A DNA stretch of 64,000 bases. Source: Candidatus Gastranaerophilales bacterium. GTDB lineage: Bacteria > Cyanobacteriota > Vampirovibrionia > Gastranaerophilales > Gastranaerophilaceae. Both the position numbers and the translations under genes were made by a program. The notes under the pieces are model-generated. The model was not told the origin of the DNA. It ran no database searches and saw only the letters and a list, made by a program, of their open reading frames with translations. Of the stretch, positions 1-7,086 are shown in pieces. Numbering within the stretch: position 1 is the stretch's first letter; each line of letters opens with the position of its first letter. The stretch spans positions 1-64,000 of the forward strand of contig CANPWQ010000002.1 in the NCBI GenBank assembly GCA_947584965.1, written 5' to 3'.

Positions 1-1
1 T

Positions 2-1033
2 ATTATAATTTACCATTGTTGCTTCCATGGTATTTTTCATAATAGCGTGCAAAATATTACTACTATTGAACATATTAATAATTTTATTATGGGATTTATG
101 GGATATTTCGGAAAATGGGGAGTCGATATATTTCTGCTTATAACAGGATTTTTTATGATTAATTCCGAGTTTAAATTGAAACACGCGGTGAAAACATATT
201 TATATTTACTTTTTTATTCATTGATATTTTTAATTTTAGCATTTATAATAGGTTCTCATCACGTTTCTTCACATAATTTGAATTGTTCATTATTCCCTTT
301 ATTTGGAAGTAATTATTGGTTTATGAGTAATTATATATTTCTGTACTTATTAATTCCTTTTCTAAATATATTTTTAAAAAGTTTAAATAAAAAAAATGCA
401 CTTAATTATATAATGCTGACAAGTGCTATATTTTGTATCATCCCAACCTTCACGGGGGGGGGTATTAGCTGTGGGAATTTAGGATTTTTTATCTATATAT
501 ACAGCCTTGGAGCTTTTATTAGACTTGGAATTTTAAATTTTCTTTTTAATAAAAAACTGCTTAAGATTTTGTTGGTATTTTCCATATTATTTATAAGTTT
601 ATATATTATGACATATATTATTCCGAATGATTATATTAATATGCGTAAAACCTGCAAATATACAAATATGAATTCTCCAATTATAATTATTTTGGCATTA
701 TATTGCTTTAATTATTTTAAATCTTTAAATATAAAACATAATAAATGGATTAATTCTATAGCAAGTTCTGTTTTTGGAGTTTATTTAATACATGATAATA
801 ATTTTGTCAGACCATATATGTGGAAAAGACTTGTACACTTTATTAATATTAATTCAGTATATTGTATTTTCAACATTATAGGTATATGTTTAATAGTATT
901 TTTTGTTTGCATATTAACGGATAAAATTATTAAAGTATTTATTGAAAAGCATTTTGAAAAAATTTCAATATATATAGATATGAAGACTGCCAATATATAT
1001 CAAAAATTAACAGGCAAAACAGAAAATAATTAA
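2..1033 (+). CDS. Acyltransferase 3 family membrane protein, 5' end cut by the window edge
   Basis: Integral membrane O-acyltransferase of the OafA/WecH-like acyltransferase 3 family, which modifies sugars of surface polysaccharides. The reading frame is open back to base 2 with no stop, and the residues before the GTG at 47 (IIIYHCCFHG) look like the first membrane helix that carries the family histidine, so the gene starts outside the window. 'GKWGVDIFLLITGFF' matches the family's second conserved block. About ten hydrophobic helices follow. A run of nine G at 454-462 lies inside the coding frame (residues T-F-T-G-G-G-I), which is striking in such AT-rich DNA. Its stop overlaps the convergent methyltransferase by four bases. 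Family is clear; the acyl group and acceptor cannot be told. Confidence 0.85.
   Translation: MIIYHCCFHGIFHNSVQNITTIEHINNFIMGFMGYFGKWGVDIFLLITGFFMINSEFKLKHAVKTYLYLLFYSLIFLILAFIIGSHHVSSHNLNCSLFPLFGSNYWFMSNYIFLYLLIPFLNIFLKSLNKKNALNYIMLTSAIFCIIPTFTGGGISCGNLGFFIYIYSLGAFIRLGILNFLFNKKLLKILLVFSILFISLYIMTYIIPNDYINMRKTCKYTNMNSPIIIILALYCFNYFKSLNIKHNKWINSIASSVFGVYLIHDNNFVRPYMWKRLVHFININSVYCIFNIIGICLIVFFVCILTDKIIKVFIEKHFEKISIYIDMKTANIYQKLTGKTENN
454..462 (+). repeat. Homopolymer tract G9 inside the acyltransferase gene
   Basis: Nine consecutive G in a gene that is otherwise very AT-rich. The frame is open as written, so this is the ON length if the tract is variable. Tracts of this kind mutate by slipped-strand mispairing and often switch surface-modifying genes in other bacteria. 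Confidence 0.8.
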
Positions 1034-1902
1034 ACCTTTTGGAAAACATATATATATTCATGTTTAAAAATGTAGAAACCGCCGTTTAAAGCACGATAGC
1101 GCCATAAATTAGCAGTTTTACCTTTCGCTCGTTCATTGCCCTCCATATTTTTGACAATAACAGCTTTCATTTTAAAACCTATTTCACGCATTTTTTGTGC
1201 GCAATCAGCACCCAGCGGAACTATTTCACCGTTTGAGTATTTATCGCCTATAATAAGCGCGGCAAACCTGCCTTTTTCAAGCATATCATAACCGTTTTGC
1301 GCTGCCTGCTTAAAGAGTTCATAAAATTTTTCCGTAGATCCGCAATTGGATAAATCCTCTTTTTTGTCAGAGAATTTTATAATATCGTCATAAGGCGGAT
1401 GAAGAATGAGAAACTGCGCTTTTTCACTTCTCATAACGTCAAGTCTTGCCTGTATTTTTTCTTTAGTAGCAATCGCTGCGCTGTCCGCACATATTACATT
1501 TACATCGGTTACAAGTTCTTTCTCATTAAATTTAGAGCGTACAATATCTGTTTGTTCGGGTTTTAATTCAACCCCGATACATCTTCTTTTCATATTTAAT
1601 GCTTCAATGGCACTGGTGCCGGAGCCTAAAAATAAATCCAGCACTATATCCCCTTTTTTGGTAAATCTTTCATACAATTGCTGTGCTATTTGAGGTATAT
1701 AATTCCCGTGGTATTCGTTGCTGTGCCCATGTGTGTTATCTCTTGAAGCAAATTCCCACCAAGTATCCGTTTTTATGTGGCTGTATTCTTTCCAATTATT
1801 TAAATCTATATCACTGTATGGTTTTGTTTTAACCTTGGGTACAATTTTTAAATCAGGTCTTTGTTCTTGCGGTTTTATTCTTTTTATATTAGCTTTTGCC
1901 AT
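1030..1902 (-). CDS. Orphan DNA methyltransferase (N6-adenine / N4-cytosine class)
   Basis: S-adenosylmethionine-dependent DNA methyltransferase. The SAM-binding motif I is 'DLFLGSGTS' about residues 87-95 and is followed by 'GVELKPEQ'. The catalytic motif IV reads 'LHPPYDD', so the usual first residue D/S/N of (D/N/S)PPY is replaced by H. The order motif I before motif IV fits the beta/gamma class. I chose the ATG at 1902 (MAKANIKR) because GGGGAA precedes it by about six bases; an in-frame start 45 bases upstream would add a hydrophobic, unconserved peptide. No restriction endonuclease or specificity gene is beside it, so it is either a solitary regulatory methylase or a remnant of a restriction system. 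Confidence 0.85.
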   Translation of the reverse strand: MAKANIKRIKPQEQRPDLKIVPKVKTKPYSDIDLNNWKEYSHIKTDTWWEFASRDNTHGHSNEYHGNYIPQIAQQLYERFTKKGDIVLDLFLGSGTSAIEALNMKRRCIGVELKPEQTDIVRSKFNEKELVTDVNVICADSAAIATKEKIQARLDVMRSEKAQFLILHPPYDDIIKFSDKKEDLSNCGSTEKFYELFKQAAQNGYDMLEKGRFAALIIGDKYSNGEIVPLGADCAQKMREIGFKMKAVIVKNMEGNERAKGKTANLWRYRALNGGFYIFKHEYIYVFQKV

Positions 1903-2080
1903 ACATATTCCCCAAATAATTACTATATTCAAGTGTTTAGTATACAAAAGTCTGATTATTTTGTTATCATTTAAAAAAATGATTTATAGAAAATTATTAT
2001 TAAAAATTACAACATATAAATGATTTTGCCTATTATTAAAAAATATATTATATTTTTATATAATAAGATTAGGGATTAAA

Positions 2081-3301
2081 ATGACGGCTTTAAAAACAGA
2101 GAATGAAATAAACACAAATTTACAAAATAGCTTATTTAAAAACTATTCTTTGTTTTATGAAGATTTTTATTTAAACATTCAAGAAGCAATAAAAGATTTT
2201 TTTGAAAAAGATTATAACTTAAGATTTATGGGAGTTTCCGCCGAGGAGAGCATATTATCATACGGAGATGAATATTTTGTAAGTAATATTCCCGTAATTA
2301 ACGAATTAAATATAAAAATAAAAATCTCATCAAATCTGGTGGAAGATTTTTTAAACAGTGCATTAGGCACAGATGAAAAAGAATTTGAAATAAAAAAACT
2401 GACAGATATAGAAGCAATGCTTATTCAATCGCTGACAGCATTTATATATTCAAATATAGAAGATAAAATAAACAAAACCGATATAAGTAAAACGGCAATA
2501 AAAAATAATAAAGAATTAAATTTTACATTTTTCATAAGATACAACAAAAATCACATAGGAAAAATAATAATTACAATACCGAATTGCATAATAAAAGAAC
2601 CCAAAGAAACCGAAATAAAAGAAAAATTCACAATATCAGATTTTAAAAATACATCGGCAGTACTTACAGTAAGAGCCGGAAAATCAAAAATAGCATTAAA
2701 TGAAATAAAATTAATGGAAGCAGAAGATATAATACTGCTTGAAGACAGCGATATAAACTATATGACGGCAGTGTGGAACAATAATGAAGTAAAATTTAAA
2801 GTCAATCCAAATCCGTCAATAATAATAAGCATTGATAAAAACGGAGGCAAAGAAATGGAAGAAGAAGCAACGGTGAAACCTCAAAATATGTGGGATTCAA
2901 TACTTGTTGATATAACGGCGGAATTTGATAATGTAAAAATGACATTAGGAGAATTAAAACAGATATCAGAGGGGCTTGTTATAGATGTAGGCTCTGTTTA
3001 CGACAATAAAATTAAATTACGGGTTGAAAATCAATTAGTAGCAACAGGGGAACTTGTAATAATAGATGATCGCTACGGAGTCCGAATAGATAATGTCAAA
3101 AAGACAAAAGAAAACCCCGTAAAACAGCCTGTAGAAAATAAAAAAACACAGCAAAAGCCTGCCGCTGAACCGGCAAAATCTGCGGAAAAAGTAAATACCC
3201 CAAAAGCCGCGGCAACAGCGCAAAAAAAGCCTCAAGCTCCGACTAAAGAAGATGAAAATTTTGATTACAGTGATTTTGAAATAGAAGATGAAAGTATATA
3301 A
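2081..3301 (+). CDS. fliN: Flagellar switch protein, FliN/FliY type (two SpoA-like domains)
   Basis: Cytoplasmic C-ring component that anchors the switch to the export gate. Residues about 271-340 form a clear SpoA/FliN domain (MTLGELKQISEGLVIDVGSV, then GELVIIDDRYGVRI). A weaker SpoA-like unit lies around 186-252. The first 180 residues, with 'LTDIEAMLIQSLTAF', resemble the middle part of FliM/SctQ proteins. The last 60 residues are a low-complexity K/P/A/Q tail. At 406 residues it is about three times the length of a classical FliN, closer to FliY or SctQ. It opens the cluster followed immediately by fliO, fliP, fliQ and fliR, all plus strand, with gaps of 1-10 bases. AGGGA precedes the ATG, and a TATAAT lies at 2059-2064. 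Confidence 0.8.
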   Translation: MTALKTENEINTNLQNSLFKNYSLFYEDFYLNIQEAIKDFFEKDYNLRFMGVSAEESILSYGDEYFVSNIPVINELNIKIKISSNLVEDFLNSALGTDEKEFEIKKLTDIEAMLIQSLTAFIYSNIEDKINKTDISKTAIKNNKELNFTFFIRYNKNHIGKIIITIPNCIIKEPKETEIKEKFTISDFKNTSAVLTVRAGKSKIALNEIKLMEAEDIILLEDSDINYMTAVWNNNEVKFKVNPNPSIIISIDKNGGKEMEEEATVKPQNMWDSILVDITAEFDNVKMTLGELKQISEGLVIDVGSVYDNKIKLRVENQLVATGELVIIDDRYGVRIDNVKKTKENPVKQPVENKKTQQKPAAEPAKSAEKVNTPKAAATAQKKPQAPTKEDENFDYSDFEIEDESI

Positions 3302-3310
3302 AGGGATAAA

Positions 3311-3640
3311 ATGAACGGTTATATTATAAATTTTGCTACGTATACATTTGCAATGATTGGTTTCATTGTAATTGCATTATTTATTTATAAAAAGTCCGTA
3401 TATATGCCTAATAACCTGAATAATAACTATTTAAAAGTTGAAAATATGATAAAATTATCACCTGCAAAAAGTGTATATATAATAAAAGCAGGGTATGAAA
3501 GATTTTTAGTGGCAGGCGACAGCTCATCCACAACTATGCTTGCCAAACTTGAGGCTGAGAATATTGATACAACAGAGCCTCACAAACAAATCAACATTTC
3601 AGAGACATTAAAAGAAAAATTTAAGATAAATCGAGGTTAA
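3311..3640 (+). CDS. fliO: Flagellar export assembly protein FliO
   Basis: Small membrane protein that helps FliP oligomerise when the flagellar export gate is built. One N-terminal transmembrane helix (residues about 9-27) is followed by the typical short cytoplasmic beta region, here 'LSPAKSVYIIKAGYERFLVA', which matches the FliO pattern of a phosphate-like 'L.P..S..I......LL.G' core. Length of 109 residues is normal. It sits exactly where fliO is expected, between the FliN-type gene and fliP. Its presence argues for a flagellar rather than injectisome origin of the cluster, because FliO has no counterpart in most injectisomes. Confidence 0.75.
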   Translation: MNGYIINFATYTFAMIGFIVIALFIYKKSVYMPNNLNNNYLKVENMIKLSPAKSVYIIKAGYERFLVAGDSSSTTMLAKLEAENIDTTEPHKQINISETLKEKFKINRG

Positions 3641-3641
3641 A

Positions 3642-4283
3642 ATGGATGCAGTATTAAAAGATTTAAGTCCCGTATTACAATTATTAGCAGTAATGGCAAT
3701 GTTTTCAATGCTGCCGTTTATGTTTGTTTGTATGACGAGTTTTTTAAGATACGCAATAGTTTTCGGATTTTTAAAACAAGCCCTTGGGGCACAGCAAATT
3801 CCGCCTGCAATTGTGTTAGTCGGATTATCTTTAATATTAACATTTTACACAATGGGGCCCGTTTTTCAGCAAATGTATGAGGTCGGCTCTAAACCTTATC
3901 AAGAGTCTGGGTCTATGGTTTTAGCCATTAGTGAGGGTTCTAAACCGTTAAAAGAATTTATGCTTAAACAGACAAGAGAAAAAGATTTGGCATTCTTTGT
4001 TCAGCTCGCAAGAAAAGAAGCGCCTGCTTCCGTTGAGGATTTAACTATCTGGGAAGTTGCTCCGGCTTACATTTTAAGCGAATTAAAAACAGCTTTTGAA
4101 ATAAGTTTTATTATATTTATCCCGTTTATAGTTCTGGATTTGGTTGTGGCAAATGTACTTTTGGCTTTAGGTATGTTCATGCTGTCACCTACAATTATAT
4201 CTCTGCCGTTTAAACTGCTGATATTTATAGCGGTTGACGGCTGGTCTTTAATTGTTAACGGACTTGTCGGAAGTTTTAATTAA
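3642..4283 (+). CDS. fliP: Export gate protein FliP
   Basis: Core subunit of the FliP-FliQ-FliR export gate, through which flagellar axial proteins leave the cell. The hallmark region 'SFLRYAIVFGFLKQALGAQQ' followed by 'PPAIVLVGLSLILTFYTMGP' is present near residues 30-78, and the C-terminal helices 'SELKTAFEISFIIFIPFIVLDLVV' match the family. At 213 residues it lacks the extra N-terminal signal peptide found in many flagellar FliP proteins and is closer in length to SctR. Start is one base after the fliO stop, so translation is probably coupled. Confidence 0.93.
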   Translation: MDAVLKDLSPVLQLLAVMAMFSMLPFMFVCMTSFLRYAIVFGFLKQALGAQQIPPAIVLVGLSLILTFYTMGPVFQQMYEVGSKPYQESGSMVLAISEGSKPLKEFMLKQTREKDLAFFVQLARKEAPASVEDLTIWEVAPAYILSELKTAFEISFIIFIPFIVLDLVVANVLLALGMFMLSPTIISLPFKLLIFIAVDGWSLIVNGLVGSFN

Positions 4284-4292
4284 GGAATCGAA

Positions 4293-4790
4293 ATGGAAAT
4301 TTTACTGGAATTTTTTACAAAAGGACTTATAACAATGCTTATGATAGCAATGCCTTGCGTACTCACGGCAGCTGCCATAGGGCTTGTTGTAGGTATTTTG
4401 CAAGCTGTAACACAGGTTCAAGAACAGACTATTGCCGCCGCTCCTAAAATTTTTGCGGTTTTCTTAGTAATAATCCTGCTAGGTACGGGATATTTAAAAC
4501 TATTATCAAATTTATTTAATGAAGGTGCCGTCATTGCTTTTGATGTTATTCCTAAATCAGATGAATTTGTTCTACCTCCAAATTATTATAATTATACAAA
4601 ACCTTTCATTGATGAAATAAAAACAGATGTAAAAAAAGATATGACACCGATGAAAGAAATATTAAATAATGCGGCTGCGCCAATGGGCAGTTCAGGTAAA
4701 GACCGTTTTAATGTTATGAGAAACAAGGGACATGAAGTTCCGACTCCTAACTTAGCTGAAAGAAAAGCTATTTCGGAAAAAAACAGATAA
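4293..4790 (+). CDS. fliQ: Export gate protein FliQ with a long C-terminal extension
   Basis: Second gate subunit, normally about 90 residues with two transmembrane helices. Residues 1-86 fit well: 'AMPCVLTAAAIGLVVGILQA' then 'VTQVQEQTIAAAPKIFAVFL', the conserved Q-x-E-x-T segment. After that the protein continues for about 80 residues that are hydrophilic, rich in K/E/N and proline, and have no counterpart in ordinary FliQ. The reading frame is clean and the stop lies ten bases before fliR, so the tail is part of the gene rather than a frameshift product. It would lie on the cytoplasmic side or be periplasmic depending on topology. Confidence 0.9.
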   Translation: MEILLEFFTKGLITMLMIAMPCVLTAAAIGLVVGILQAVTQVQEQTIAAAPKIFAVFLVIILLGTGYLKLLSNLFNEGAVIAFDVIPKSDEFVLPPNYYNYTKPFIDEIKTDVKKDMTPMKEILNNAAAPMGSSGKDRFNVMRNKGHEVPTPNLAERKAISEKNR

Positions 4791-4800
4791 GGGAAACATA

Positions 4801-5583
4801 ATGCTTGATACTATAATAAATGAATTCCCTAAATATTTTCCCGAGATTAACAACGTACTGACGGCAGGGGTTCCTATTTTTGCACGTGTGGCAGGATTAA
4901 TGCGAAGCGCTCCGTTTTTACAACGCAGTGAAATACCGGTTTTGGCAAGAACAGGTTTTGCATTAATTTTTACGGTAATGCTTACAATATTTTTACATCC
5001 GAAAGCTCCCGACGGAAGTGTTTCAATGCTTTATTCCATACTGGTTAATTATATGGCGGGAGCTATTTTAGGATTTATTGTAAACTGCATAGTAAAAGCA
5101 ATAGAAAGCGGCGGAGATATGATTAATATGCAGCAAGGCGTATCTTCCGCGACAATTATGGATCCCACAACTTCAGCACAAATTTCAATAATGGGAAGAA
5201 TTTTTAGTCTTTTAGGTTTAATTATCTTCCTTGAAATAGGCGGTGCCTATTGGACTTTTAATGCATTTATCCGAAGTTTTGAAATTTTCCCCATTTATGC
5301 TTATGCTATCCCGATGGATAAAATTATTAATATGGATTATCTTGTAAAAATAACTTCCAACGTATTATACATAGGGCTTCAAATAGCTTCTCCCGTACTG
5401 ATTGCAACATTAGGTCAGGATATTATCTTAGGCATAATTTCAAAAACAGCTCCGCAGGTTAACGTGTTTCAAATGAGCTTTCTTTTTAAACCCTGCTTGG
5501 GTGCTGCTATTTTAATTGTTGCTATGCCGATTATCTTTAATGTTATTTGTGATTTCTTTTTATCGTTTTCAAATATTTTTTAG
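4801..5583 (+). CDS. fliR: Export gate protein FliR
   Basis: Third gate subunit, 260 residues, with about six hydrophobic segments. Recognisable blocks include 'FARVAGLMRSAPFLQRSEIP' near the N-terminus and the central 'GGDMINMQQGVSSATIMDPT', the family's most conserved stretch. C-terminal 'GIISKTAPQVNVFQMSFLFK' matches the conserved 'R..PQ.NVF..G.P.K' block. Start follows the RBS GGGAAA. It is the last gene of the cluster in this window: flhB and flhA, which often follow, are not here, and a convergent small gene comes next. Confidence 0.93.
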   Translation: MLDTIINEFPKYFPEINNVLTAGVPIFARVAGLMRSAPFLQRSEIPVLARTGFALIFTVMLTIFLHPKAPDGSVSMLYSILVNYMAGAILGFIVNCIVKAIESGGDMINMQQGVSSATIMDPTTSAQISIMGRIFSLLGLIIFLEIGGAYWTFNAFIRSFEIFPIYAYAIPMDKIINMDYLVKITSNVLYIGLQIASPVLIATLGQDIILGIISKTAPQVNVFQMSFLFKPCLGAAILIVAMPIIFNVICDFFLSFSNIF

Positions 5584-5584
5584 T

Positions 5585-5827
5585 TTATTTAAAATAATCA
5601 CAAATTAACTTTTTTTTATTACCGCTGATTTTTTTAATAAATCGCACAAGGTAAGAGTCGGTTTTACGTTTCAGTTCATCCTTTAATATTGCTTTTTCAA
5701 TTAATAATTTATTGAATGATTCATTAAGTGCAGTTTTTTCCTGTGTTAAATGGGGTTTTATTGTATTTAATCTCATTTTACACATTTCTATTGAGTTTCT
5801 AAGTTCTTTTACTTTTCTTTTATCCAT
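5585..5827 (-). CDS. Small coiled-coil protein of unknown function
   Basis: Eighty residues, highly charged, predicted almost wholly helical with heptad-like spacing of L and I (residues about 5-58), ending in a basic segment 'FIKKISGNKKK'. No signal peptide or membrane helix. It ends one base from the fliR stop on the opposite strand. The ATG has only a weak upstream purine stretch. A small adaptor or chaperone near the export cluster is possible, but there is no family match I recognise. Confidence 0.5.
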   Translation of the reverse strand: MDKRKVKELRNSIEMCKMRLNTIKPHLTQEKTALNESFNKLLIEKAILKDELKRKTDSYLVRFIKKISGNKKKLICDYFK

Positions 5828-5901
5828 TTGTATAATCCGTAAAATTCATTTCTTTCTGACATAATTATGATAATAAAATTTTTTATAAAAAAGTTCCCCC
5901 A

Positions 5902-5936
5902 AAAAGTTTAAAATAAGTATTAAAATGTAAACTTTT
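5902..5936. promoter_or_regulatory. Inverted repeat in the divergent region before the heptosyltransferase
   Basis: A perfect 9-bp inverted repeat, aaaagttta (5902-5910) and taaactttt (5928-5936), with 17 bases between. It lies where the promoter of the heptosyltransferase should be; a TAATAA hexamer at 5952-5957 could be its -10 box. The centre-to-centre spacing of about 2.5 helical turns would fit a dimeric regulator, or the arms may form an RNA hairpin. Confidence 0.4.
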
Positions 5937-5966
5937 ATTGTATTTTTTTTGTAATAAACTAAAACT

Positions 5967-7040
5967 ATGGATAATTTAAACAACAAGAAAATATTAATAA
6001 TAAGATTAAGTGCGTTAGGCGATGTAATCCATACACTGCCTATGGCAAGTGCTTTAAAAAAAGAATACCCTAACGCAATACTTGACTGGGTTGTTGAGGA
6101 TAAAGCCTCCGAATTTATTGTTAACAATCCTTTAATAAATAATGTATACGTACTGCCAAAAAAGAAATGGAAGCAAAATAAAAATAAAGTTGAAAATTTG
6201 AAAGAATTCTTTGAGATTATAAAAAAAATCCGTAAAGAAAAGTACGATATTGTATTAGATACTCAACAACTGCTAAAAAGCGGAATAATTTTAGGCTTAT
6301 CAAAAGGGAAAAGGAAAATAACGCTAAATGACGGGCGTGAATTTTCGTGGATTTTTGCAAATGAAATAATTAAAACAGGCAGAAAACAGTTTGACCTTTA
6401 TTACCACGTAGTAAAAAGGAATATGGAATTTGCAAAATATTTAGGCTGTAAGGATTTAAATATTGAATTTAAACTCCCGAATTTTGAAAGCCAATATTCA
6501 AACGACATAAAAGAAAAAGTATCACAGCTTGATAAAACAAAAAAAACAATAGTAATAGCACCTGCAACCACTTGGAGAAATAAACACTGGAATATAAAAA
6601 GCTGGGTAGAAATAATAAATACCTTTAAAGACGGTTGTAATATAATCATAACAGCAGGCCCAAATAAAGAAAAAGAACTTGCAGAGCAGATATTATCATT
6701 TATAACGGGCGGAAACATACTGAATTTATCAGGGCAAACAAGTCTTGCCGATTTAGTATATATTTATCAAAATTGTGATTTGTTAATAAGCCCCGATTCA
6801 GGGAGCGCACATATTGCATGGGCAACAGGCAAATGCAAAATATTTACGGTGTTTTTTGCAACAAGTGCAACAAGGACAGCACCATTCGGCGATAATTATT
6901 ATTCCTATTCATCAGAAACAAAGTGTTCACCTTGTATGAAGAAAATTTGCAGATTAAAAGAAAATAAATATAATTGTATTTACGGCTTAAATTCGGAAAA
7001 ATTAATTAATAATATAAAAAAAGTATTACAAATAAATTAA
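5967..7040 (+). CDS. LPS heptosyltransferase, GT9 family
   Basis: Glycosyltransferase family 9 enzyme, WaaC/WaaF type, which transfers heptose from ADP-heptose to the inner core of LPS at the inner face of the cytoplasmic membrane. N-terminal 'ILIIRLSALGDVIHTLPMAS' is the family signature. The C-terminal donor-binding half has 'IAPATTWRNKHW' and 'LISPDSGSAHIAWATG', which fits the conserved (D/S)SG..H.A block. A cysteine-rich stretch 'CSPCMKKICRLK' near the C-terminus also occurs in other family members. The ATG has no Shine-Dalgarno sequence. Together with rfaE2 at 21 kb it shows that this organism probably makes heptose-containing LPS. Confidence 0.9.
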   Translation: MDNLNNKKILIIRLSALGDVIHTLPMASALKKEYPNAILDWVVEDKASEFIVNNPLINNVYVLPKKKWKQNKNKVENLKEFFEIIKKIRKEKYDIVLDTQQLLKSGIILGLSKGKRKITLNDGREFSWIFANEIIKTGRKQFDLYYHVVKRNMEFAKYLGCKDLNIEFKLPNFESQYSNDIKEKVSQLDKTKKTIVIAPATTWRNKHWNIKSWVEIINTFKDGCNIIITAGPNKEKELAEQILSFITGGNILNLSGQTSLADLVYIYQNCDLLISPDSGSAHIAWATGKCKIFTVFFATSATRTAPFGDNYYSYSSETKCSPCMKKICRLKENKYNCIYGLNSEKLINNIKKVLQIN

Positions 7041-7086
7041 AAAGGGTATATAATACTATATACGTTATTACCTAGGAATTTATTCA

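Noticed and set aside
2081-5583. Injectisome (SctQ-SctR-SctS-SctT) as the identity of the export cluster
   Set aside because: A FliO homologue lies between the switch-type gene and fliP, and injectisomes lack it. The flagellar reading is preferred, although the long FliN and short FliP keep the question open.
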